Assembly: GCA_002479255.1 (NCBI GenBank)
Contig: DLMJ01000034.1
Span: forward strand, 1-60,707
Source: Candidatus Binatus soli
GTDB taxonomy: Bacteria; Desulfobacterota; Binatia; Binatales; Binataceae
Direction: 5' to 3'
DNA: 60,707 nucleotides
Positions within the stretch are counted from its first letter, which is position 1. The number at the start of each line of letters is the position of its first letter. Both the position numbers and the translations under genes were made by a program. Positions 1-7,606 of this stretch are shown one piece after another. The notes under the pieces are model-generated. The model was given only the letters and a program-made list of their open reading frames with translations, was not told where the DNA came from and did not search any database.

Positions 1-196
1 AGTAGGTGCCCGAGATCTGGCCGGTCTGCCAGCGCGTGTTTTCCTGGCGCGCGATGCTGCGCAACTCGCGCATGACCTCCTCGGGCTGGCGGCTCTTCCT
101 GGGCAGCTCGTGGTAGGTCTCGAAGGTTTCGCGATAGGGAAACATATCTCCGAAAGGTCCGGAGGGCTCTTGCTGCTTCTTCGCTGCCTTGGGCAT
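1..196 (-). CDS. PLP-dependent decarboxylase, sphingosine-1-phosphate-lyase-like (N-terminus only, runs off window)
   Basis: Only the first 65 codons are inside the window. They start at ATG 196 on the minus strand and run off at position 1. The peptide opens with a Lys/Gln-rich stretch (MPKAAKKQQEPSG). It then has a LP-x-K-S-x-x-P-E-E-V-M-x-E-L segment and ends in W-Q-T-G-Q-I-S-G-T-Y. That last motif resembles the N-terminal W-x-x-G-x-x-S-G-x-x-Y of sphingosine-1-phosphate lyase/glutamate-decarboxylase-like fold-type-I PLP enzymes. In that family the enzyme cleaves or decarboxylates an amino-phosphate substrate. Substrate and PLP lysine lie outside the window, so the assignment rests on N-terminal motif similarity alone. 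The gene is divergent from higBA. Confidence 0.55.
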   Translation of the reverse strand, partial: MPKAAKKQQEPSGPFGDMFPYRETFETYHELPRKSRQPEEVMRELRSIARQENTRWQTGQISGTY

Positions 197-310
197 GGAA
201 CGACTCCTTGGAAATTGCGCGCTTGGATAATCCGGCGCCGGGGCCAAATATAACTTATTGTCCGGCGCTTTCCGAATTCCCGGACAGGGCATCTCCGCCA
301 ACGGTATTCC

Positions 311-348
311 TTGACAAATGTAAATTGTCATTTTACAATCAGCACGTG
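311..348 (+). promoter_or_regulatory. higBA promoter with overlapping palindromic operators and leaderless start
   Basis: A consensus sigma-70 promoter is visible: TTGACA (311-316), a 17-bp spacer, TACAAT (334-339). Two overlapping inverted repeats sit on it: TGACAA (312-317)/TTGTCA (325-330), and TGTAAA (319-324) with a 7-nt gap to TTTACA (332-337). The expected transcription start, about 7 nt after the -10, falls on the GTG start codon of the toxin at 346. The palindromes are the natural candidates for the HigA operator; that is inferred from position and symmetry. Confidence 0.75.
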
Positions 349-624
349 ATAACGGGCTTTCGCCACCGCGGCCTGAGGCGGCTCTACGAAAAGGACGACC
401 CCGCCAGAGTTCCGGCCCATGACTTAAGCCGCATCCGCCTCATCCTCGCCGCGCTTGATGCAGCGCAGAGCGCAAAGGACTTGGACATCCATACGTTCCA
501 TCTCCACGCGCTCAAGGGCGACCTGAAAGGCTTCTGGGCCATTACCGTGCGGGCCAACTGGCGGATTATTTTTCGCTTTGAAAGAGGCAGCGTTTGCGAG
601 GTCGATCTCGCGGACTATCACTGA
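346..624 (+). CDS. higB: HigB-type toxin (RelE/ParE superfamily mRNA interferase)
   Basis: A 92-residue protein of the HigB 'plasmid maintenance system killer' family. These toxins bind the ribosome and cleave mRNA, and are neutralised by HigA. Family marks include FRHRGLRRLYEKDD at the N-terminus, the R-L-x-x-I-L-A-A-L-D-A-A helix, the H-x-L-K-G-x-x-x-G-F-W turn and the N-W-R-I-I-F-R-F core strand. The open frame extends upstream to 208. GTG 346 is preferred because it restores the family N-terminus and lies at the predicted +1 of the promoter at 311-339. The toxin-first order followed by higA 19 nt downstream is typical of higBA. Confidence 0.88.
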   Translation: MITGFRHRGLRRLYEKDDPARVPAHDLSRIRLILAALDAAQSAKDLDIHTFHLHALKGDLKGFWAITVRANWRIIFRFERGSVCEVDLADYH

Positions 625-643
625 AAGACAGGAGTGCCAGACC

Positions 644-1045
644 ATGCCAATGAAGAATCCGCCCCATCCCGGAGAGCTGATACGGGAAAATCTCAAGGAC
701 CTCGGCCTATCGGTGGCCGATGCCGCCGCGGGACTCGGGGTAACGCGCCAGCAGCTCTACAACGTCATCAACGGCAAGAGCGGTGTAACGCCGGAAATGG
801 CGCTGCGCCTTGAAAAGGCTTTCGGCGGTTCCGCCGATATCTGGCTTCGGATGCAGGTTAACTATGACCTTGCCCGGGTCCGCCGGCACGCTGCGGAAAT
901 CACCGTCGAACGCCTGAGCCCGAGGCTTGGCGTAAATCGCTCGTCTATTCAGAACAGCCTGCCGGGTTCCGGTTCCCAAGAATCCCGCCGCGGAGATCTC
1001 GTTCCTCCCACCGGCAGCGGAGCTAAAGCAAGGCGGCCGGGTTGA
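644..1045 (+). CDS. higA: HigA-type antitoxin, HTH XRE family, with extended C-terminus
   Basis: The start is ATG 644, with GGAG at 631-634. The N-terminal ~95 residues match HigA antitoxins: PPHPGELIRENL, the helix-turn-helix SVADAAAGLGVTRQQLYNVINGK, then P-E-M-A-L-R-L-E-K-A-F-G and W-L-R-M-Q-x-x-Y-D-L-A. HigA neutralises HigB and represses the operon. The family usually stops near residue 95-105. Here the frame runs on to residue 133 in a Ser/Gly/Arg-rich tail with no family resemblance. Its last 23 nt overlap the 3' end of the convergent sugar kinase. The tail may be a neutral stop-codon-loss extension. The gene is next to higB and presumably co-transcribed with it. Confidence 0.88.
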   Translation: MPMKNPPHPGELIRENLKDLGLSVADAAAGLGVTRQQLYNVINGKSGVTPEMALRLEKAFGGSADIWLRMQVNYDLARVRRHAAEITVERLSPRLGVNRSSIQNSLPGSGSQESRRGDLVPPTGSGAKARRPG

Positions 1046-2606
1046 GGCGCCGGTAGATCGCGCGGTTGCGCTTATAGAACTCGAGGAACTCGCGAAACTG
1101 GCGATCGTACAGGCGCCGGTTGATCTCGATCGGCCGATACTCGGCGGTGATCTTCACCCGTGCGGAGATTTCCTCAACTGCGATCTCGCCCAGCGCGGCA
1201 AACGCCGCCATCGCGGCGCCCACCGCGTTGGCATTGCGCGGATTGGCGACCTGCCGCACCGTGCATCCGAGCACGTCGGCCTGGATCTGGCACCACAGAT
1301 CGGAGCTCGCGCCACCGCCGATGAAATTGAGCTGCTCGAACGGCCGCCCGATGAACTTCTCGACGTTACCCTTGAGCCATCGCAGGTTGTACGCGACCCC
1401 TTCCATCACTGCGCGCACGTAATGGCCGCGGCCGGTGCGCGCGTTCTGATTGAAGAAGGCGCTGCGCGTCGATGAATCCTCGTGCGGCGCGAGCACGCCG
1501 TTGATCCATGGCGTGAAGATCAATCCGTCGCTCCCCGGCGCAACCTCCGCGGCGAGCCGGTTCATGTCGCCGTAAACGTCGATGGGAGAATTCGCGCCGC
1601 CGGTGGGATACAGGATGTCTTTCAGGAACTCGAGACTGCGTCCCGCGGCGCCCTGTTCCGCGCTGACCATGTAGCGGCCCGGCAGCGCGGCCGGCATCGC
1701 GCTCAGCATGTGCAGCGGGTCGGTCTTCTTCGCCGGCACGTGGCAGCTCATCCACGCCGAGGTGCCGATATAGAAGTAGCCCTCGTAGTCGCGCACTGCG
1801 CCGGCGCCCAGGGTCGCCGCATGGCCGTCGCAGGAGCCCATCACGACGCGAGTGGATGGCGCCAGGCCCAGCTGCGCGGCGACTTCGGGCTTGATCGTGC
1901 CGAGCACGGCGTTAACCGGCCGCAAGTCCGGCAACTTGGCGCGATCGACGCCCGCCATCGCAAGCAACTCAGGCACGTAGTCAATCCTGTTGGGGTTGCG
2001 AATATCGGTCAGCCAGTAAGTGAACATTGTCGCGTACGAAGCCGCGGCTTGCCCGGTGAGCCGCAGGTTGAGGTAATCCATCGGCTCGAGAAACTTGAAA
2101 GTCCGCGCATATATCTCGGGGCGCTCATGCTTGATGAAGAGGATATGCCCCAGGCCATCGACGCCCGATTGAACCGGCGCGCCGCCCGTGAAGCGCAGCC
2201 ATTTGAGCAGCTTGAACAAGCCGTAGCCCTGCACTCGCGGCCATCCGCTGGCGACTGCGCGATTGTATTTCGCGCCACGGGTGTCCATCCATGAGATCGC
2301 ATTCCCGATTGCGGCGCCGTCCTCGTCAACGGCCACCGTGACGGCCCACAGCGTGGTGCATGCGACGGCGATGATTTGCGCCGCGGGCACGCGCGAGGCC
2401 GCGATCGCTTCCTTCGCCGCGTCGCACACCGAGCGCCACCATTCCTCGGGATCCTGCTCGACCGCGCCTCCCTCCATCATCATGGTGTTCGTATGGCGCA
2501 ATGCCGACGCGACGACTTCGCCCGCGCTCGAGACGACGGCGGCCTTTGTGCTGCCGGAGCCCATGTCGATGGCGAGCACGTATTTCAGCGTAGTGGAGGA
2601 GGGCAT
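1023..2606 (-). CDS. FGGY-family carbohydrate kinase (xylulokinase-like)
   Basis: A 527-residue FGGY kinase starting at ATG 2606. The N-terminal ATPase motif is LAIDMGSGSTKAAVVS (D-x-G-S-x-x-x-K). Next come the EQDPEEWW segment and MGSCDGHAATLGAGA (phosphate/adenosine region). The C-terminal domain has NFIGGGASSDLWCQIQADVL, the G-G-G-A-x-S-x-x-W-x-Q-x-x-A-D motif of xylulokinases and gluconokinases. It should phosphorylate a pentose or related polyol with ATP. The exact sugar cannot be read from sequence and no transport or isomerase genes adjoin it. Its 3' end overlaps the higA tail on the other strand. Confidence 0.85.
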   Translation of the reverse strand: MPSSTTLKYVLAIDMGSGSTKAAVVSSAGEVVASALRHTNTMMMEGGAVEQDPEEWWRSVCDAAKEAIAASRVPAAQIIAVACTTLWAVTVAVDEDGAAIGNAISWMDTRGAKYNRAVASGWPRVQGYGLFKLLKWLRFTGGAPVQSGVDGLGHILFIKHERPEIYARTFKFLEPMDYLNLRLTGQAAASYATMFTYWLTDIRNPNRIDYVPELLAMAGVDRAKLPDLRPVNAVLGTIKPEVAAQLGLAPSTRVVMGSCDGHAATLGAGAVRDYEGYFYIGTSAWMSCHVPAKKTDPLHMLSAMPAALPGRYMVSAEQGAAGRSLEFLKDILYPTGGANSPIDVYGDMNRLAAEVAPGSDGLIFTPWINGVLAPHEDSSTRSAFFNQNARTGRGHYVRAVMEGVAYNLRWLKGNVEKFIGRPFEQLNFIGGGASSDLWCQIQADVLGCTVRQVANPRNANAVGAAMAAFAALGEIAVEEISARVKITAEYRPIEINRRLYDRQFREFLEFYKRNRAIYRRLNPAALL

Positions 2607-2847
2607 CTGTGTGAGTTCCGCTCGCGATTGATTTACCCGATGCTCGCGCGAGTTTGATGCGCCGCGCGAGTTCCTCAGAATGACCGCATCACGGAAAATA
2701 ATCCAGCAGCCTGGAACTCTTCGAGGAGAACGCAAGGGTATCGGAGGCTCACCCTTCGCCCGCGAATTTGCCGGGAGGATCGCCCCTGCGCTTGCGCCGC
2801 GATGCGACGCCGGTGTAATCGAAGCGTCGGGCTCGGAGAATTCCTGG

Positions 2848-4131
2848 ATGTCCAAAACTGACTCCATTGTCACATCGGGCGTCGATGCGGCTCGGGCGCG
2901 GCGTCCCGCGATCATCGATCGTTTCGCGCGCGGTGCGGTTCTAAGCCGTCTGGCGGGAATCAAAAAAGGCCGCATCGTGATCGAAGACGGCGACGAGCGC
3001 ATCCCATTCGGCCAGGATGTCTCGGACGCCGATCTGCGCGCCACCATCCGCGTCAAGGACCGCCGCTTCTATTCCGACATCGCGCTCGCAGGCAGCATCG
3101 GCGCCGGCGAAGCGTACATGGCCGGCTCGTGGACGACGGACAATCTGACCGCGCTCGCGCAAATCATGCTTCGCAACCGCGAAGTGATGGAGGGCATGGA
3201 TGGCGGCCTGGCGCGGCTGGCCAATCCGGTCCGCCGCTTCATCCACTACCTCAACCGCAACACCAAAACCGGCAGCCAGCGCAACATCGCGGCCCATTAC
3301 GACCTCGGCAACGATTTTTTCGAGCTGATTCTGGATCGCACTCTCATGTACTCGTGCGCGATCTTCGAGCGCGCCGACGCCACGCTGGAGGAAGCGGCGA
3401 CGGCCAAGGTCGATCGCATCTGCCGCAAGCTCGATCTTCGCGCCCGCGATCACCTCGTCGAGATCGGCACGGGATGGGGCGGGTTTGCGATTCACGCGGC
3501 CAAAAACTACGGATGCCGCGTCACGACCATCACGATTTCGCGCGCGCAGCACGACTACGCCGTCAAAAAAATCGCCGCCGAGGGCCTGGCGGATCGCATC
3601 ACCGTGCTGTTCAAGGATTACCGCGACCTCACCGGCCAGTTCGACAAGGCCGTCTCGATCGAGATGATCGAAGCGGTCGGGCATCAGTTCCTCGATTCGT
3701 ATTTCCGCAAATGCGGCGAGCTGTTGAAGCCCGACGGCATGATGCTGTTGCAGGCGATTACGATCACCGACCGCGAGTATGAGGGCGCGCTCAAGCGCGT
3801 CGATTTCATCAGGAAGTACATCTTCCCGGGCAGCTTCATTCCGTCGGTCACGGCGATGTGCGATTCGATCACGCGCTCGAGCGATCTCCGGCTGTTCCAT
3901 CTCGAAGATCTCACGCCCAATTACGCCGAGACCTTGAAGAGCTGGCGAATCCGGCTGTTCGACAATATCGAACGCGTGCGCGCGCTGGGTTATCCGGAAG
4001 AATTCATCCGGATGTGGGAGTTCTACCTGTGCTACTGCGAGGGCGGCTTCCGCGAGCGCTATATCGGCGACGTGCAGATGATCCTGACCAAGCCCGATTG
4101 CCGCATTGCCCCAATTCTGCCGCGGCTGTAA
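2848..4131 (+). CDS. cfa: Cyclopropane-fatty-acyl-phospholipid synthase family methyltransferase
   Basis: A 427-residue SAM-dependent enzyme that transfers a methylene group to the double bond of an unsaturated phospholipid acyl chain. HYDLGNDFFELILD (residues 150-163) is the family signature. VEIGTGWGGFAIHA (about 204-217) is SAM-binding motif I. The C-terminal FYLCYCEGGFRERYIGDVQM is typical of Cfa. ATG 2848 is chosen with a purine-rich GGAGAA at 2835-2840; an upstream in-frame extension to 2680 lacks family resemblance. The N-terminal SCP2-like region (DERIPFGQ) is present, so it is full length. The enzyme is cytosolic and membrane-associated. It is followed by a strong hairpin at 4161-4185. 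Confidence 0.92.
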   Translation: MSKTDSIVTSGVDAARARRPAIIDRFARGAVLSRLAGIKKGRIVIEDGDERIPFGQDVSDADLRATIRVKDRRFYSDIALAGSIGAGEAYMAGSWTTDNLTALAQIMLRNREVMEGMDGGLARLANPVRRFIHYLNRNTKTGSQRNIAAHYDLGNDFFELILDRTLMYSCAIFERADATLEEAATAKVDRICRKLDLRARDHLVEIGTGWGGFAIHAAKNYGCRVTTITISRAQHDYAVKKIAAEGLADRITVLFKDYRDLTGQFDKAVSIEMIEAVGHQFLDSYFRKCGELLKPDGMMLLQAITITDREYEGALKRVDFIRKYIFPGSFIPSVTAMCDSITRSSDLRLFHLEDLTPNYAETLKSWRIRLFDNIERVRALGYPEEFIRMWEFYLCYCEGGFRERYIGDVQMILTKPDCRIAPILPRL

Positions 4132-4160
4132 CCGCGCGCCCGTCAATTCACCTTATTGAA

Positions 4161-4193
4161 TGTGAAACCCACCGTGGGTTTCACACTTCCTTG
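4161..4193 (+). terminator. Hairpin terminator downstream of cfa
   Basis: An 11-bp perfect stem, TGTGAAACCCA (4161-4171) and TGGGTTTCACA (4175-4185), has a 3-nt loop and is followed by a weak pyrimidine tract, CTTCCTT. It lies 30 nt after the cfa stop. Confidence 0.6.
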
Positions 4194-4223
4194 GGCAGGG
4201 GTGACCCCTGCACCCAGTGTTAA
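4193..4223. repeat. Dispersed intergenic palindrome, copy 1 (CAGGGG-TGA-CCCCTG family)
   Basis: CAGGGG (4196-4201), TGA, CCCCTG (4205-4210), then CACCCAGTGTTAAG. The same architecture and the same 3' tail (CAGTGTTAAG) recur at 9862-9890, and a degenerate piece lies at 11903-11928. All three copies are between genes. Confidence 0.7.
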
Positions 4224-4345
4224 GTGATAAGAGAATCGGTACCGCCGCGGGATGCGGGCTTCGCCCTGTTAGAAGGGTTAAGGGGAAGGGAGGGTTTTCT
4301 TTGTGTCATTCTAGAGCGAAAGCTGCTGGAGCGAAGAATCCCGGT

Positions 4346-4391
4346 TCCGGGGTCCCTCGGCTTCGCTCAGGATGACGGATTAAGACGGGAT
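4346..4391. repeat. 46-bp direct repeat, copy A
   Basis: This segment, centred on CTTCGCTCAGGATGACGG, recurs at 5945-5990 in the same orientation with two differences by eye. A shorter related piece lies at 5814-5838. Together copies A and B bracket the two lipoprotein genes. No gene is apparent in 4224-4431 apart from this repeat. Confidence 0.85.
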
Positions 4392-4431
4392 CGGCCTAAG
4401 CTCAACTACTTGCAAGCGAGTTTCCGCGACT

Positions 4432-5067
4432 TCAGTAGGTCGTACATGTGGTGCTGCTACCTGCACTGGAACAGCGAGTTGTCACAGTATTGGCCCGTGC
4501 GTCCGCAGCGGCAGCGGCCCCTACCAGTACCACAAGTGCCCCCACTAGAAGTGCGCCAACTACTACTTTGCCGACGGTTCGAGCGGTATCCCCCTTATGC
4601 TCGTATTTTTGAGCTTGCTGAAGGTCGGGGAAAAAGTGGGCGTCGCCGGACCGTGCATCTTCTTGGCCCGCCAAAAACTGCGCGCTGCCGGCATTCGTGA
4701 CAAGATAACCTAGTGTGGAAGTCCCTTCGCTGTCGCGCACCATCGTGAGTTTGGGGTCGTCCGTTTGAAGCAATTGATAAGTGCCGTCGGATAAGACCTT
4801 ACTACCGCTGATCTGTAGCTGCACATTTTTGCAATTCTGGCCCAAGCAGATTGCGTCGATCTTACCACCATTCGCTTTACGAACGATTACCTCATGTGGA
4901 GTGACGTGATCGGGATAAACGTCTATCACGTCGCCGCTTGGGTAAACGATTTCATCGTGTTCCGATTCAGCCCCACTCATTTCTACGTGGACAGTCGCTG
5001 GTTTCGCGACCTCCGCACACGAGCTGACCAAGAAGCAAAGAGACAGTGCCACCACTAGGAATCTCAT
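4432..5067 (-). CDS. Predicted lipoprotein with C-terminal membrane segment, unknown function
   Basis: The product is 211 residues from ATG 5067. The N-terminus MRFLVVALSLCFLVSSC is a lipoprotein signal with lipobox L-V-S-S-C17. The mature part carries Cys residues in ICLGQNCKNV and a mixed-charge domain. Near the C-terminus a Gly/Ala/Val hydrophobic stretch (VGKVVVGALLVGALVVLVGAA) is followed by a Ser/Thr/Cys-rich tail. No family was recognised. Codon use looks less GC-biased than the flanking housekeeping genes. It lies between 46-bp repeat copies A and B with the lipoprotein gene at 5208-5597 on the same strand, suggesting a small accessory cassette. Confidence 0.65.
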   Translation of the reverse strand: MRFLVVALSLCFLVSSCAEVAKPATVHVEMSGAESEHDEIVYPSGDVIDVYPDHVTPHEVIVRKANGGKIDAICLGQNCKNVQLQISGSKVLSDGTYQLLQTDDPKLTMVRDSEGTSTLGYLVTNAGSAQFLAGQEDARSGDAHFFPDLQQAQKYEHKGDTARTVGKVVVGALLVGALVVLVGAAAAADARANTVTTRCSSAGSSTTCTTY

Positions 5068-5207
5068 TTTGCCCCCAAAGGTAGGCGATGATGACAGGTT
5101 GATAGCGGACGGTCTATAGCGCACGGCCCGACCGCGCCTTCTCGCGCGCCATCTCCCCCTAATCGCGCCGCAACCCGGTCGTCGAAGGGCAGATTGCTGG
5201 TGCCTAC

Positions 5208-5597
5208 CTAGGACCTAGGTGCCGCCCGAAGGGTAACGACGTCTGGATCAAGCTCCCAAGCGGCACCAGACACAAAATCCACTATCGGTCCTATTACCGG
5301 GAACCCCCAGACCGTTATCCACGAGAACTCGGAGTAAATCGCTGCCGTAGCGACCTCGCCGCAAACAGCGCCAGCGCAAGGACCATGCCATGAGGCTACT
5401 ACCTGATAATCCCGGTTGCGCCGAAGGCTGACCTCACCTGGGTTGTTCACCTGCTGTCCGCTTATTGTTACGGTCGCGCCCGGTGGCTCCGTTGCCACCG
5501 ACACGGTTTGCCGCGTGCCATGGACCATGAGAGCGCAACCCCCAAGCCAGAAGGCCGCCGTGACCGCCGCCAATCGCCCGATCCAATTCCTCTTCAT
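5208..5597 (-). CDS. Predicted small lipoprotein, PEGA-like
   Basis: The product is 129 residues from ATG 5597. The signal MKRNWIGRLAAVTAAFWLGGC has lipobox L-G-G-C21. The mature region TVSVATEPPGATVTISGQQVNNPGEVSLRRNRDY has the pattern of a PEGA-like surface domain (x-x-x-x-P-x-G-A-x-V-x-I-x-G). A C-terminal hydrophobic patch (WITVWGFPVIGPIVDFVSGA) could be membrane-associated. These traits suggest an envelope lipoprotein; the function is unknown. It is upstream of, and on the same strand as, the 4432-5067 lipoprotein, with a 140-nt gap. Confidence 0.65.
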   Translation of the reverse strand: MKRNWIGRLAAVTAAFWLGGCALMVHGTRQTVSVATEPPGATVTISGQQVNNPGEVSLRRNRDYQVVASWHGPCAGAVCGEVATAAIYSEFSWITVWGFPVIGPIVDFVSGAAWELDPDVVTLRAAPRS

Positions 5598-5813
5598 CGT
5601 GTAGTTTTCCCCTCCGCACGCTTTTGTAGTGCATGAATTGTCGCACCGTATCAGCAAGGCACGTGCCGAGCAATACGCCTTCCTTCTATTAATGTAAAGG
5701 CCAAATCAGTTTCCAGCAGGAAACAAAACTGTTTCGCGGACGCCACAAGGTGTTGTGTTGAAGGTACGATGTCGAATGGACGCGGCCCCAACGCTGGGGC
5801 ACGCGCGCCTTCA

Positions 5814-5838
5814 GCCGGCTTCGCTCGGGATGACGGAG
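5814..5838. repeat. Partial copy of the 46-bp repeat core
   Basis: CCGGCTTCGCTCGGGATGACGG repeats the core of copies A and B (4346-4391, 5945-5990) with a few changes. It lacks both ends. Confidence 0.55.
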
Positions 5839-5878
5839 AGGAAGGATCATGCGGCGCATCGGACATTCGCGCCGCAGA

Positions 5879-5935
5879 TGTCCCTCACCCTAGCCCTCTC
5901 CCGACACAGGGAGAGGGAATTAGGAGAGAGGCAAA
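5879..5935. repeat. REP-like palindromic element
   Basis: CCCTCTCCC and GGGAGAGGG form a 9-bp stem around a short loop. The flanking text (TCCCTCACCCTAG and GAATTAGGAGAG) has the look of a dispersed repetitive extragenic palindrome. No gene is seen in 5598-6106; the gap is filled by this element, the partial core at 5814 and copy B. Confidence 0.55.
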
Positions 5936-5944
5936 GGAAAAAGA

Positions 5945-5990
5945 TCCGGGGTCCCTCGACTTCGCTCAGGATGACGGATTAGGACGGGAT
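5945..5990. repeat. 46-bp direct repeat, copy B
   Basis: Same orientation as copy A at 4346-4391, with two substitutions. It lies about 115 nt before the restriction-modification genes. Confidence 0.85.
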
Positions 5991-6106
5991 GATGGAGGCC
6001 ACTGGAAATGCTCGCGCTTCTCCCGCCAGCATCGACACGTGCCTCTTCCCTGTTCTCCAAAACCCGCTATTGTGATGATCGAATCGAAGAACTGTTGATT
6101 TAAGGG

Positions 6107-7606
6107 ATGGTAGACCAGTTGACCATTCAGCTACTTGACCATGCCGATGCTGTACGCCGCGACGTTGCTCCACGTCTCGCCCTGAAACGGAAATCCGCTC
6201 TGGGCCAGTTCATGACGCCCGCACCCGTGGCCCGGTTTATGGCGTCGCTGTTTCCGCCGACGACCCTGCGGACCTGCAGTCTGCTCGACGCCGGAGCCGG
6301 TGTCGGTGCTCTTTCGTGTGCCTTCCTCGACCGGTTGACCTCGGCGGAAAAACTGAATTTTCAGAACGTGGAGGTCGAGGCTTACGAGATCGACAACAAC
6401 TTGCGCGCGCACCTCGAAACCACGCTGGCAAGCTACGCCGGGAGATTGCCTGTTACCTACAAGATTTCATCCGGTGATTTCATTTGGGAGGCTTCGTGCA
6501 AATGGTTCCAAGGTTCAAGGCCCTTTTCCCACGCGATCCTGAATCCGCCTTACAAAAAGATTAACAGCGCGTCGGAACACCGCCTCATTCTCCGGCGCGT
6601 GCGCATCGAAACGGTCAATCTCTACTCGGCATTTGTCGCGTTATCGCTCGCGTTGATGCAGTCGGGCGGCCAGCTCGTGGCGATCCTCCCGCGCAGTTTT
6701 TGCAACGGGCCTTATTATCGGCCCTTCCGCCAATTTCTGTTGAACCATGCCGCGCTCCGGCATATGCACCTGTTCGCGTCCAGAACCAAGGCTTTTAAGG
6801 ATGACGCCGTCTTGCAGGAGAACGTCATCATCCGGCTTGAGCGCGATGGCAGGCAGGGCGATGTGACCGTTTCCCATTCGACAGATTCCAGCTTCGCCGA
6901 CCTCTCGACGCATGAGCAGCCGTTTGACCGGATCGTTTTTCCCGACGACCCGGAATATTTCATTCATGTGCCGACTTCGCTTGGGCGTAACGCGATCGAG
7001 CAAGCGCCGGGCGTTCGCTTTTCCCTGGGTGAAATCGGCATCGGCGTATCGACCGGCCCCGTTGTTGATTTCAGGCTAGAGCAGCACATCCAGCAGAAGC
7101 CGAGCAGGGGAACCGTTCCCCTGCTCTATCCGGGCCATTTCGTCGACCACGCCACGCAATGGCCCAGAGACGGCATGAAGCGCGGCAACGCGATCAAGCT
7201 CAACGCCGACACGAAAAAATGGCTCTACCCGAACGGATTTTATACCGTGGCACGGCGTTTTTCCGCGAAAGAAGAGCGCCGCCGCATCGTCGCCAGCGTC
7301 GTCACACCGGCTGCGTTCCCGGAAGCGCCCATGCTTGGGTTTGAAAATCACCTCAACGTCTTTCATGAGGACAAGCGCGGCTTGCCGGAAAATCTCGCGC
7401 ATGGACTGGCCGCATTTCTCAACACGACAGCGGTTGATGACCATTTCCGCGGCTTCAACGGACACACCCAGGTCAATGCGACCGACCTTCGGATGATGAA
7501 GTACCCGAGCCGACAGGCGCTTATGGCCTTTGGAAAGTGGGCGCGCGCGCAAAGCGGGCTAACGCAGGCGATGCTTGACGATCAACTGAAAAAGCTCGCC
7601 GAATGA
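6107..7606 (+). CDS. Type II DNA N6-adenine methyltransferase, BsuBI/PstI class
   Basis: A 499-residue modification enzyme that transfers methyl from SAM to adenine in its target. Motif I is LLDAGAGVGALS (about residues 59-70). The catalytic motif is NPPY at residues 146-149, preceded by FSHAIL. The N-terminal R-K-S-x-L-G-Q-F-M-T-P is the family's cofactor-loop region. The start at ATG 6107 has no convincing ribosome site but restores the expected N-terminus. Its TGA overlaps the ATG of the endonuclease gene by 4 nt (ATGA), so the two are translationally coupled. The partner's family indicates CTGCAG specificity. No controller-protein gene is seen. Repeats on the left suggest acquisition by transfer. 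Confidence 0.92.
   Translation: MVDQLTIQLLDHADAVRRDVAPRLALKRKSALGQFMTPAPVARFMASLFPPTTLRTCSLLDAGAGVGALSCAFLDRLTSAEKLNFQNVEVEAYEIDNNLRAHLETTLASYAGRLPVTYKISSGDFIWEASCKWFQGSRPFSHAILNPPYKKINSASEHRLILRRVRIETVNLYSAFVALSLALMQSGGQLVAILPRSFCNGPYYRPFRQFLLNHAALRHMHLFASRTKAFKDDAVLQENVIIRLERDGRQGDVTVSHSTDSSFADLSTHEQPFDRIVFPDDPEYFIHVPTSLGRNAIEQAPGVRFSLGEIGIGVSTGPVVDFRLEQHIQQKPSRGTVPLLYPGHFVDHATQWPRDGMKRGNAIKLNADTKKWLYPNGFYTVARRFSAKEERRRIVASVVTPAAFPEAPMLGFENHLNVFHEDKRGLPENLAHGLAAFLNTTAVDDHFRGFNGHTQVNATDLRMMKYPSRQALMAFGKWARAQSGLTQAMLDDQLKKLAE

Noticed and set aside
4224..4700. 158-codon plus-strand frame
   Set aside because: It crosses the repeat element and runs antisense into the lipoprotein gene, whose signal peptide is convincing.
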